Part shown: in pieces, positions 24,744 through 32,722 of the stretch
How positions within the stretch are numbered: position 1 is the first letter of the stretch
Layout of the letters: each line of letters opens with the position of its first letter
Assembly (NCBI RefSeq): GCF_900112155.1
Contig: NZ_FOKQ01000020.1
Location: 1 to 64,000, forward strand
From: Hominimerdicola alba
GTDB taxonomy: Bacteria > Bacillota > Clostridia > Oscillospirales > Ruminococcaceae
Reading direction: 5' to 3'
DNA length: 64,000 nucleotides
Made by a program: the position numbers and the translations under genes
Notes under the pieces: model-generated
Databases searched by the model: none
Seen by the model: the letters and a program-made list of their open reading frames with translations, nothing else
Told to the model about the DNA's origin: nothing

Positions 24744-27700
24744 TTATTTTATGGTAACGTCAATTGCTCTTTTGTTGATGTCGCTAACGTCCCACTTGCC
24801 ATTTACCTTTGCGCAAACAGCGATCTTATATGTACCATTTTTGAGCTTAGGAGAAGTATAAGATGTAACATCGCCGTTAAGCTGTACCTTTACAACCCAC
24901 TTGCCGGACTGGTAAACAGCAATTGCATATTTCTCAGCAGCATCAGCAGGCTTCCAGTTCAGACGGAACTGCTTGCCTGATACCTCAGAAGTTACAACAG
25001 GATATTTGTTGACGCTCTTGGGAGTTACTGTGATAGCCTTTGAAGCGTCAAGATTCCATTTGCCATCGATCTTGGCAACTACTGCAACTGTGTAATTTAC
25101 GCCGGGCTTAAGTCCCTTGATCACAGAAGATGTCTTGTAGCTATAATTGATGACCTGCCATTTGCCGTTCACTAATCCGACAACTGCATACTTTTCTGCA
25201 CCGAGAACAGGATCCCATGTAAGCTTTACAGCGCCGTAACCCTTTTCCCATTTCTTGATAACAACAGGGGGATAATTAGTAACAAGTTCATTCCAGCAGT
25301 TTTCCTGGTTGAACACATAATAAGACAAAGGCTTATTGATGACCAGAATGTTGATCTTTGTTCCTTTAGCAAGATTGATCGTTTGCTTGGTCTTTCCGTT
25401 GAGTACTAATACTGTGCGATCTTTGGAGGACATATTGAAACCGCTGTCAGAATTGATGTTACCGCTTAAGGTAATTTTACCCATATTATGCAGAAGTCCG
25501 TATCCACCCCATATTGAGTGCATCTCAAGATCACCATCAATATATAACTTGTCATTTTCTGACGAAAGTATCAAATTTGAAAAGCAGGTATCATATGATT
25601 TCTTGCCATCAATAACAGATGCATTTTCAATGAAGTAAGTGCCGTTAACATTCAGTTTGCCGTTATTGCAATAGATAGTACCGGCAGAATGTGTGAGATC
25701 GCCATTGATCGTAAGCGAGCCGCAATTGATATCGATAGTGTCACCATTAGTAAAATCACAATTTCCGTTTATTATCATGTTAAGGCCAAAAAGATCAATG
25801 TTTCTCAGTTTCAGATCATCAGCCTTAACTTTGATGTTACTTCCGAGCTTATGGATACTCATGTTTCCGCTCCAGATGATCTCACGCTTTTCAGGATTAA
25901 TCACCTTGATCTCATTCAGTATAGGAGAGTTTCCAAAGTATACATACTGGTTGGTTTTTCCGTTGAGCACTAATACAGAATTATCTTTAGTGTTCATTAC
26001 AACACCACTGTCGGCATTGATGTTACCGCGTACGTTAACAGTACCGATATTGAGCAGAAGACCGTATCCACCCCATATTGAGTGCATTTCAAGATCTCCG
26101 TTAATGTCTACTTCGTCACCCTCTGCTGAAAGTATCAGATTTGAAAAGCATGTATCATATGATTTCTTGCCATCAACAACAGATGAATTTTCAATGAAGT
26201 AAGTGCCGTTAACATTCAGTTTGCCGTAATTACAGAGGATCGTGCCGGCAGAATGTGTGAGATCGCCATTGATCGTAAGCGAGCCACAATTAATATCGAT
26301 AGTGTCACCATTAGTAAAGCCACAGTTTCCGTTAATTAGCATGTTAAAGCCAAAAAGATCAATTTTTCTCAGTTTCAGATCATCAGCCTTAACTTTGATG
26401 TTACTTCCGAGCTTATGGATACTCATGTTTCCGCTCCAGATGATCTCACGCTTTTCAGGATTAATCACCTTGATCTCATTCAGTATAGGAGAGTTTCCAA
26501 AGTATACATACTGGTTGGTTTTTCCGTTGAGCACTAATACAGAATTATCTTTAGTGTTCATTACGAAACCGCTGTCGGCATTGATGTTACCGCGTACGTT
26601 AACAGTACCGATATTAAGCAGAAGACCGTATCCACCCCATATTGAGTGCATCTCAAGATCTCCGTTAATGTTTATCTCGTCACCTTCTTCTGAAAGTATC
26701 AGACTCGAAAAGCATGTATCATATGATTTCTTGCCATCAACAACAGATGAATTTTCAATGAAGTAAGTACCGTTAACGTTTATTTTGCCGTAATTGCAGA
26801 GGATCGTACCGGCAGAATGTGTGAAATCACCATTGAAAGTGAGCGAACCACCATTAATATTAATAGTGTCACCCTGTGTCTTTACACAGTCTCCGTTAAC
26901 TACCATGTTAAGACCTGCAAGATCAATGGTTTTCAAGTTAAGATTATCAGGCTTAATCCGGATATCACTTCCGAGCCTATTGACATTCATGTCGCCGCTC
27001 CAGATGATCTCACGCTTATTTGGATTAATCACCTTGATAACATTCAATATAGGACAGTTTCCAAAATTTACATACTGGTTGGACTTTCCGTTAAGCACTA
27101 ATACAGAATTATCTTTAGTGTTCATCACGAAACCATTTTCAGCATTGATGTTACCGCTTACATTAACAGTACCAATATTAAGCAGAAGACCGTATCCACC
27201 CCAAATTGAGTGTGTCTCAAAATCACCATTAATGTTTACCTCGTCACCTTCTTCTGAAAGTATCAGACTCGCAAAGCAGGTATCATATGATTTCTTGCCA
27301 TCAACAACAGATGAATTTTCAATGAAGTAAGTGCCGTTAACGTTCATTTTGCCGTAATTGCAGAGGATAGTACCAGCAGAATGTGTAAAATCGCCATTGA
27401 AAGTGAGCGAACCGCCATTAATGTCAATATTGTCACCCTGTGTCTTTACACAGTCTCCGTTAACTACCATGTTAAGACCTGCAAGATCAATGGTTTTCAA
27501 GTTAAGATTATCAGGCTTAATCTGAATGTCACTTCCGAGCCTATTGACATTCATGTCGCCGCTCCAGACTATCTCACGCTTATCAGGGTCAGTCACCTTG
27601 ACTACATTCAATATTGGACAGTTTCCAAAGTTTACATACTGGTTAGACTTTCCGTTGAGTACTAATACAGAATTATCTTTAGTATTCATTACGAAACCAT

Positions 27701-28238
27701 TTTCAGCGTTGATGTTGCCGCTTACATTAACGGTACCGATATTAAACAGGAAACCGTATCCACCCCATATTGAGTGTGTCTCAAGATCACCATTAATGTT
27801 TACCTCGTCACCTTCTTCTGAAAGTATCAGACTTGCAAAGCAGGTGTCATATGATTTCTTGCCATCAACAACAGATGCATTTTCAATATAGTAGTTGCCA
27901 TTAATATTCAGCTTGCCATAATTGCAGTTGATAGCACCTGCAGCATGAGTGAGATCGCCGTTAATAGTCAGGCTAAATCCGTTCAGGTCAACATCTGCTG
28001 TAATATTGAGATTTCCATCAACGACTGTATCTTCAGTAAGTGTTGTGGCCTTATTCCAAGTTGTGGTCTCACTTGCGGTTGCCAGACGGGTTACAGCTAC
28101 TGCTTCACCGATGTTCTCCGAGATCACTGCAGGAGCTTCCTCAATTGAAGCTGCATAGATGTTTGCAGCAGGTGCAGCCGCAGCTGTCAGCGCTAGAACA
28201 CTTGCTGTAGAAATGATTGTTTTAATTCTGCATTTCAT
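24744..28238 (-). CDS. Giant secreted beta-helix repeat protein with two Fn3/CBM37-like domains
   Basis: A 1164-residue exported protein. The signal peptide ends near AANIYAAS (30). After a short head come five tandem repeats of 188 residues (564 bp), each starting GDLTHSAGTILCNYGKLNVN and carrying VDGKKSYDTCF, SLILSEEGDEVNINGDLE, HSIWGGYGLL, DNSVLVLNGK and REIIWSGNM; the fifth is incomplete. Strand spacing suggests a long beta-helix. Residues about 985-1164 are two diverged Fn3/CBM37-like domains (GAEKYAVVGLVNGKWQV; AEKYAIAVYQSGKWVVK). No catalytic residues are recognised; it is probably a fibre- or wall-associated structural or adhesive protein. GGAGG precedes the ATG. Each repeat has two cysteines, in NYGK and DTCF contexts. 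Confidence 0.8.
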   Translation of the reverse strand: MKCRIKTIISTASVLALTAAAAPAANIYAASIEEAPAVISENIGEAVAVTRLATASETTTWNKATTLTEDTVVDGNLNITADVDLNGFSLTINGDLTHAAGAINCNYGKLNINGNYYIENASVVDGKKSYDTCFASLILSEEGDEVNINGDLETHSIWGGYGFLFNIGTVNVSGNINAENGFVMNTKDNSVLVLNGKSNQYVNFGNCPILNVVKVTDPDKREIVWSGDMNVNRLGSDIQIKPDNLNLKTIDLAGLNMVVNGDCVKTQGDNIDINGGSLTFNGDFTHSAGTILCNYGKMNVNGTYFIENSSVVDGKKSYDTCFASLILSEEGDEVNINGDFETHSIWGGYGLLLNIGTVNVSGNINAENGFVMNTKDNSVLVLNGKSNQYVNFGNCPILNVIKVINPNKREIIWSGDMNVNRLGSDIRIKPDNLNLKTIDLAGLNMVVNGDCVKTQGDTININGGSLTFNGDFTHSAGTILCNYGKINVNGTYFIENSSVVDGKKSYDTCFSSLILSEEGDEININGDLEMHSIWGGYGLLLNIGTVNVRGNINADSGFVMNTKDNSVLVLNGKTNQYVYFGNSPILNEIKVINPEKREIIWSGNMSIHKLGSNIKVKADDLKLRKIDLFGFNMLINGNCGFTNGDTIDINCGSLTINGDLTHSAGTILCNYGKLNVNGTYFIENSSVVDGKKSYDTCFSNLILSAEGDEVDINGDLEMHSIWGGYGLLLNIGTVNVRGNINADSGVVMNTKDNSVLVLNGKTNQYVYFGNSPILNEIKVINPEKREIIWSGNMSIHKLGSNIKVKADDLKLRNIDLFGLNMIINGNCDFTNGDTIDINCGSLTINGDLTHSAGTIYCNNGKLNVNGTYFIENASVIDGKKSYDTCFSNLILSSENDKLYIDGDLEMHSIWGGYGLLHNMGKITLSGNINSDSGFNMSSKDRTVLVLNGKTKQTINLAKGTKINILVINKPLSYYVFNQENCWNELVTNYPPVVIKKWEKGYGAVKLTWDPVLGAEKYAVVGLVNGKWQVINYSYKTSSVIKGLKPGVNYTVAVVAKIDGKWNLDASKAITVTPKSVNKYPVVTSEVSGKQFRLNWKPADAAEKYAIAVYQSGKWVVKVQLNGDVTSYTSPKLKNGTYKIAVCAKVNGKWDVSDINKRAIDVTIK
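25130..28000 (-). repeat. Five 564-bp coding tandem repeats
   Basis: The unit period is 564 bp (for example the RSPL-antisense word recurs at 25696 and 26260). Units 1-2 share one set of variants (NFGNCPILN, MNVNRLGSD) and units 3-4 another (YFGNSPILN, MSIHKLGSN), giving an AABB-plus-partial pattern that indicates stepwise duplication or gene conversion. Boundaries are approximate. Confidence 0.85.
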
Positions 28239-28326
28239 TTTGTTTCCTCCTTGTGCAGATCATTTAGATCAGTTTACGTCTATATTAAAAAGTAAGACGT
28301 GAAATATTAAAAAATATTACAAATAC

Positions 28327-28355
28327 ATTATAGCATAATGTCATCCTCAAGTCAA
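28327..28355 (-). promoter_or_regulatory. Sigma-A promoter of the 24744 gene
   Basis: On the minus strand TTGACT (28350-28355), 17 bp, TATAAT (28327-28332). Confidence 0.85.
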
Positions 28356-29080
28356 TCGTTACAGAACTACATTGGATATATTGATAATTATTTAACGAAA
28401 AATGTCGATGTCTATTGTGCAGGCTGCATTTATTGTCTAAAATAATATGCCGATGTAAAATAATGAACCATTCAATTTTATGTGCACAGCACCTCAAAGA
28501 AACTATTGTTAACTAAACCAAACAATAAACCAGCTTCGTAATTCGTGCAAAGTCAGTTTTGATTTGAGTTGTATTCGCCGGTAATCTGTAAAAGGAGATG
28601 TAATATTAAAAACGGAACACTCCATGATTTGTACTCATTTGTCCATCAAAATCCACATTCAGATATAAAAATATTATCACATTAAGCGACACTAAAAGTG
28701 TGATATTTTGTGCCTTTTAGAGTTCTATAGAAATACTGTAAACTGAAAGAACTGAAGCCGATCCAAATTCTACAAGTGGCACCATCAAATTCGAGAACTT
28801 TTGTTTATAAAGTTTTCCAAATATGAAAAAGAACATATCTTCCATAGTTTTGCTGTGTAAATTTGTTTGATTCAGCTAAACTTTTTATAATTCGTATAAA
28901 CAAATTGTGATATCAGAAAATATTTAACCAGTTATTGCGAATTAACAGTCAAAGATTGCGGTGTTGAAAAATTCTTGTTTACTTTTAATGTAAAATATTG
29001 TATTCTTGCTATAAGAGACAAAATGATAAGGTCATATATTTGGAAGTATGACTAAAAATGGAAGAACAAATTAAAATGTC
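28356..29080. other. Long AT-rich intergenic region
   Basis: About 700 bases with no intact gene. At 28593-28606 an AAAGGAG-like site precedes a 26-codon frame (reading NGTLHDLYSFVHQNPHSD, with ATT at the start position), probably a remnant. A stem-loop with arms near 28670 and 28705 (AATATTATCACA / TGTGATATTTT) follows it. No promoter for the downstream esterase gene was clear; TATAAG near 29010 is a weak candidate. Confidence 0.4.
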
Positions 29081-29084
29081 TCTG

Positions 29085-29132
29085 TTTCCGGATATTCGTC
29101 CGGAAATCTTGTCCTGCTTTAGTGCAGGACAA
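29085..29132 (+). promoter_or_regulatory. Two perfect hairpins in the esterase leader
   Basis: TTTCCGGA-N6-TCCGGAAA (29085-29106) and TTGTCCTGC-N6-GCAGGACAA (29109-29132) lie back to back, nine bases before the AAAGGAG of the esterase gene. Neither is followed by a T-tract, so they are more likely RNA-stability or translation-control structures, or protein-binding palindromes, than terminators. Confidence 0.7.
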
Positions 29133-29155
29133 CAAATCAAAAAGGAGTGATTTGA

Positions 29156-31012
29156 GTGAAACATTCAAAAATGAAGAGAATTCTCAATGCAACTGTTGCA
29201 TTGATGATGATCGGTGCTTCGGTACCCCTCACCGTTAATGCTGCAGGCTTCGACTGGAGCGGTTTTGCAGGAGGATTCGGCACTACCGGTAATGAAAATA
29301 TCGGTTCTGATGCAGGCAGCGGCGGTAACGCTCAGTCAGGTCTTAATGCTAAGATCAAGAACGATATGCCTACCACTGTGCCCAGCGGTGTTGAACAGTC
29401 CAGCCGCTGCAAGGTCGAAAACAAGACCTACTACTGCAAGTTCTCAGGCAAAAACAAGAAGTGCAACGTTATCCTGCCCCCGAACTATAACTCCAGCAAG
29501 AAGTACCCTGTAATGTTCGTTCTCCACGGTATCATGGGAAGCGAGAATGATATGGTAAGCGGCATGGGCGTTCAGGAACTTATGACAGGTCTTATGTCAA
29601 CAGGCAAGGCTGAGGAGTTCATCGTTGTATGCCCCAATATGTTCACCAGTAAGACCATGAGCGGTCCAAACGGTATCAACCAGCAGACCTGCCAGGAGTA
29701 TGACAACTTCCTGTATGATGTTACAGAGAGCCTTCTGCCTTACATCAAGGAAAATTATTCCGTAAAAGAGGGCAGAGAGAATACTGCTATCACAGGTTTC
29801 TCCATGGGCGGCCGTGAGGCTATCTACTGCGGACTTATGCGTCCCGATGTTTTCGGTTATGTAGGCGGCGCTTGCCCTGCTCCCGGTATCACACCCGGTC
29901 AGGACAGCTTTATGGTTCACCCCGGCTGTATGCAGGAGAGCGAAATGAAGTTCAGGAACGTAGGTCCCGAGCCTGAGGTATTCATGATAACAGGCGGTAC
30001 AAATGACGGCGTTGTTGGTACTTTCCCTCAGCAGTACAGCACAATACTCACCAGAAACGGTGTTAACCACGTATATCAGTCTATCCCCGGCGGCGGACAT
30101 GATGCTAACTCTGTAAAGCCTCATCTTTACACTTTCATGAGATATGCTTTCAAGGGCGATGGTAATACAAGCAGCGGAGGCGGAGAAGTGATCAATCCAC
30201 CTGTTGATCCCGATCCTAATGGCTGGTACTTCCATTGTGGATTTGAAGGTACTTCAGACGGATTCACAGGAAGAGGTTCCGCAAGCGTAGCTTCAAGCAG
30301 CGATACTGCATCCGCAGGCAGCAGCTCGCTGTATGTATCAGGAAGACAGAGTGCATGGAACGGTGCAAGCTATACACTTGATTCCACTACTTTCAAGGCA
30401 GGTAATTCGTACAGCTTCAGTGCTATGGTATCCTACCTCAGCGGTGATGCAACAGATAAGTTCCACTTCACTATGCAGTATACCGATGCAAGCGGAACAA
30501 CAAATTACACAAAGATCGCATCCGAAACAGTTTCAAAGGGCAAGTGGGTACAGCTTGCAAACAAGAACTTCACGATCCCCGCCGGCGCATCAAATATGCA
30601 GATCTATGTTGAAACTGACAGCTCTACCACATCATTCTATGTTGATGAAGTGATCGGTGCGGCAGCAGGTACAACCATAGATGCAAACGGTAATAACGGC
30701 GGTGCCACCAACCCTTATCAGCCTGAATATAGTTATCCTACAAATATCAGGGTGAACTACAGTTCTCAGTATCATCAGGTACAGTTCACATGGAACGCAG
30801 TTCCCAATGCACAGAACTACGGTATCGCAGTATATCTGGCTGGCAAGTGGAGGATCCAGACCCAGTCTATTTCCGGTTCAACTACGTCTTATATAACTCC
30901 CAAGAACCTGACACCCGGCATGACCTACAAGGTAGCTATCGCTGCTAAGGTTAACGGTACATGGGACGTTACAAATGCTATCAAAAATGCTGTGACAGTC
31001 ACCATAAAATAA
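29156..31012 (+). CDS. Secreted CE1 esterase with CBM22 and CBM37-like tail
   Basis: A 618-residue exported enzyme with a GTG start (AAAGGAG eight bases upstream). Signal peptide (1-30). Alpha/beta-hydrolase domain (about 85-335) of the CE1 feruloyl/acetyl-xylan esterase type: PVMFVLHGIMGSEND, nucleophile S216 in GFSMGG, candidate D284 in TNDG and H315 in GGGHD. A CBM22-like module (about 355-505) is followed by the CBM37-like tail (about 528-618: YHQVQFTWNAVPNAQNYG, AVYLAGKWRIQTQ). It probably removes ferulate or acetate side groups from xylan, complementing the GH43 enzyme at 7001, with which it shares a very similar CBM22. There is no dockerin, so fibre or cell attachment would rely on the tail. 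Confidence 0.9.
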   Translation: MKHSKMKRILNATVALMMIGASVPLTVNAAGFDWSGFAGGFGTTGNENIGSDAGSGGNAQSGLNAKIKNDMPTTVPSGVEQSSRCKVENKTYYCKFSGKNKKCNVILPPNYNSSKKYPVMFVLHGIMGSENDMVSGMGVQELMTGLMSTGKAEEFIVVCPNMFTSKTMSGPNGINQQTCQEYDNFLYDVTESLLPYIKENYSVKEGRENTAITGFSMGGREAIYCGLMRPDVFGYVGGACPAPGITPGQDSFMVHPGCMQESEMKFRNVGPEPEVFMITGGTNDGVVGTFPQQYSTILTRNGVNHVYQSIPGGGHDANSVKPHLYTFMRYAFKGDGNTSSGGGEVINPPVDPDPNGWYFHCGFEGTSDGFTGRGSASVASSSDTASAGSSSLYVSGRQSAWNGASYTLDSTTFKAGNSYSFSAMVSYLSGDATDKFHFTMQYTDASGTTNYTKIASETVSKGKWVQLANKNFTIPAGASNMQIYVETDSSTTSFYVDEVIGAAAGTTIDANGNNGGATNPYQPEYSYPTNIRVNYSSQYHQVQFTWNAVPNAQNYGIAVYLAGKWRIQTQSISGSTTSYITPKNLTPGMTYKVAIAAKVNGTWDVTNAIKNAVTVTIK

Positions 31013-31097
31013 TTGGCTGATATTGATCTGATTTGATAAACGCAGATTTATCAGACTGTTAGTGGCAAAAAAAGAATCAGACAACCAAAAAGAAAAC

Positions 31098-31132
31098 CTA
31101 TGCAAAGCGACTAAGAGAAATCTTGGTCGCTT
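31098..31132 (+). terminator. Terminator of the esterase gene
   Basis: AAAGCGACTAAGA...TCTTGGTCGCTTTT forms a stem followed by GTTAT. A near-copy stands at 53388-53421. Confidence 0.7.
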
Positions 31133-31398
31133 TTGTTATGTTGCATTGAGCCTGTATTCAACCTGTGACACTTGTATTGTACTATTGGATGCATGAATGG
31201 AGTTCGTAGATAGGATCACGAATGATCCTCTTTTTCAGAGCATTTGAGTTTATAGAGAATCTGAGGTCAACTTATAGTTTAAATAATCATTAAATCCCAT
31301 GCTTGCTCCATCAATAATCCCGCTTGATAGTATTCACAAAACGGACAGCAAAATATTGTTATATTCAACAAAAATCCGTTGTATACTATTAATAAAGA
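31133..31398. other. Intergenic with a small hairpin
   Basis: No gene seen. GGATCA-CGAA-TGATCC (31213-31228) followed by CTCTTTTTC looks like an extra terminator. Confidence 0.45.
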
Positions 31399-31427
31399 GT
31401 GACAATCGGTTTAAAATATGATATAAT
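31399..31427 (+). promoter_or_regulatory. Promoter of the STAS/phosphatase relic
   Basis: GTGACA (31399-31404), 17 bp, TATAAT (31422-31427) with an extended TG motif just before it. The promoter looks intact although the gene is not. Confidence 0.65.
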
Positions 31428-31526
31428 ACACAAAAGAAAGATTAAATAATTTTTAATTGTTTTGCCAAAATAAATACATTGCATACCAGATAGAACATTC
31501 AACAAACCGACAGGCAGGAATTTTAT

Positions 31527-31954
31527 ATGAACGTCACTAAAACCGTATCAGACAATATATGCATATTCTCCGTTGAGGGCAGGATAGATTCTGTAACTTC
31601 ATCAATGCTCGACCAGGCGCTAAAAGAAGTTACAGACATTGCCGACAGCATAACCATAGATTTTGCCAAGGTGGATTATATCTCATCGGCTGAATCGAGG
31701 GCATGAAGTACAAGGAGTACGAATTGCATCTTGAAAAAGGCAGCGCACTGTTCCTCTACACCGATGGCGTAACGGAAGCCACAAACAGTAATAATGAACT
31801 ATTCGGCACGGAAAGGCTGATCGCTGCACTGAACCGCAGTAAAGTCAGCGACCCCAGAACCATGCTGAATGATGTGAAAAATGCGGTCGATGAGTTCGTT
31901 GGCGATGCAGAACAATTTGATGACCTTACAATGCTGGGTCTTATACTTAAATGA
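31527..31954 (+). pseudogene. STAS anti-anti-sigma gene fused by deletion to a PP2C phosphatase tail
   Basis: 31527-31706 encodes the first two thirds of an STAS domain (FSVEGRIDSVTSSMLDQAL, IDFAKVDYISSA) and then runs into a TGA. The overlapping frame from 31703 (or a few codons earlier) to 31954 encodes only the end of an RsbU/SpoIIE-type PP2C phosphatase (ALFLYTDGVTEATNS, NELFGTERLI, DDLTMLGLIL). In intact loci the two are separate neighbouring genes, so one internal deletion has removed the STAS C-terminus and most of the phosphatase. The phosphatase tail has no ribosome site. Confidence 0.8.
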
Positions 31955-31961
31955 CACAACA

Positions 31962-31994
31962 AACGGCGGACTGAAAAAGCCCGCCGTTATTTTA
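31962..31994 (+). terminator. Terminator after the relic
   Basis: AACGGCGG (31962-31969) pairs with CCGCCGTT (31981-31988), followed by ATTTTAT. Confidence 0.7.
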
Positions 31995-32011
31995 TCATTA
32001 GTAATAACATA

Positions 32012-32671
32012 TCACAGAAACGCCGTAATAAGTCTGGTGGTGATCTCGCGCCTTGTCATGGCGGCGAGGTCGTTCTCATCTATATCGAGTATATACCTTT
32101 CATATCCGTTTATTATTTTTGCTCCGCTGGGATGCTGCAGCACTCTTCTGAATCTTGTGCCGTAGGTCGCGTGAACATGACCGTGCAGAAGATATTTCGG
32201 GCGGCAGCGTTCAAGAAGTTCATTGTAACATTCAAATCCTCTGTGGGGAAAATCGTCCATATCACCGTAACCCCTTGCAGGAGAATGTGTCACCAGTACA
32301 TCGAATCCCGATGAATTAAAGATGGTGGGCTTGTACTGCCAAAGTCTGCGGCGCATCTCCTTTTCGGTATACATATAAGGCTCCCTGCCGTATTTCATCG
32401 AACCGCCAAGTCCGAAGAACCGTACACCTTTATATTTGAACACCTTTCCGTCGATATTCTCACAGCCCTCGGGGGGATGCTGCTGATATGCGGTGTCGTG
32501 GTTGCCGGGAACATAAAGCAGCGGCACTGTGCTCATAGTCACAAGAAATTCAAGATACTCCGCTTTAAGGTCTCCGCAGGATACTATCAGATCTATACCT
32601 TTCAGCTTATCCGGGGTAAAATGATCCCACAGCGCCTTTGATTCCTCATCTGCTATTATAAGCACCTTCAT
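32012..32671 (-). CDS. Metallophosphoesterase
   Basis: A 219-residue calcineurin-like phosphoesterase. Metal-site blocks are LIVSCGDLKAEY (GD), VPGNHDTAY (GNHD), VLVTHSPARGYGD and LLHGHVHATYG (GHxH). The usual N-terminal DxH block is replaced by IIADEES, so one metal ligand may be altered. No signal peptide; cytosolic. GGAGG precedes the ATG. Substrate unknown (nucleotide, phosphoprotein or other phosphoester). It follows the broken BMP-family gene by about 50 bases in the opposite sense of reading order and may be its own unit. Confidence 0.88.
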   Translation of the reverse strand: MKVLIIADEESKALWDHFTPDKLKGIDLIVSCGDLKAEYLEFLVTMSTVPLLYVPGNHDTAYQQHPPEGCENIDGKVFKYKGVRFFGLGGSMKYGREPYMYTEKEMRRRLWQYKPTIFNSSGFDVLVTHSPARGYGDMDDFPHRGFECYNELLERCRPKYLLHGHVHATYGTRFRRVLQHPSGAKIINGYERYILDIDENDLAAMTRREITTRLITAFL

Positions 32672-32722
32672 AGCATATCCCTCCTTTCTTCTCCGCTTTT
32701 CACAGCAGATATGTATGATCTG

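Noticed and set aside
25689-27891. Series of plus-strand open frames of 94-178 codons across the giant repeat gene
   Set aside because: They recur every 564 bp, are antisense to the repeats and have no ribosome sites; they are shadows of the minus-strand gene.
29085-29132. Known riboswitch class in the esterase leader
   Set aside because: The two simple hairpins do not match any riboswitch consensus I know.
29597-30235. 212-codon minus-strand frame inside the esterase gene
   Set aside because: No ribosome site; the plus strand holds clear catalytic motifs.
31527-31954. A genuine STAS-phosphatase fusion protein
   Set aside because: The two parts are in different frames with a stop at 31704-31706 and both are missing essential halves.
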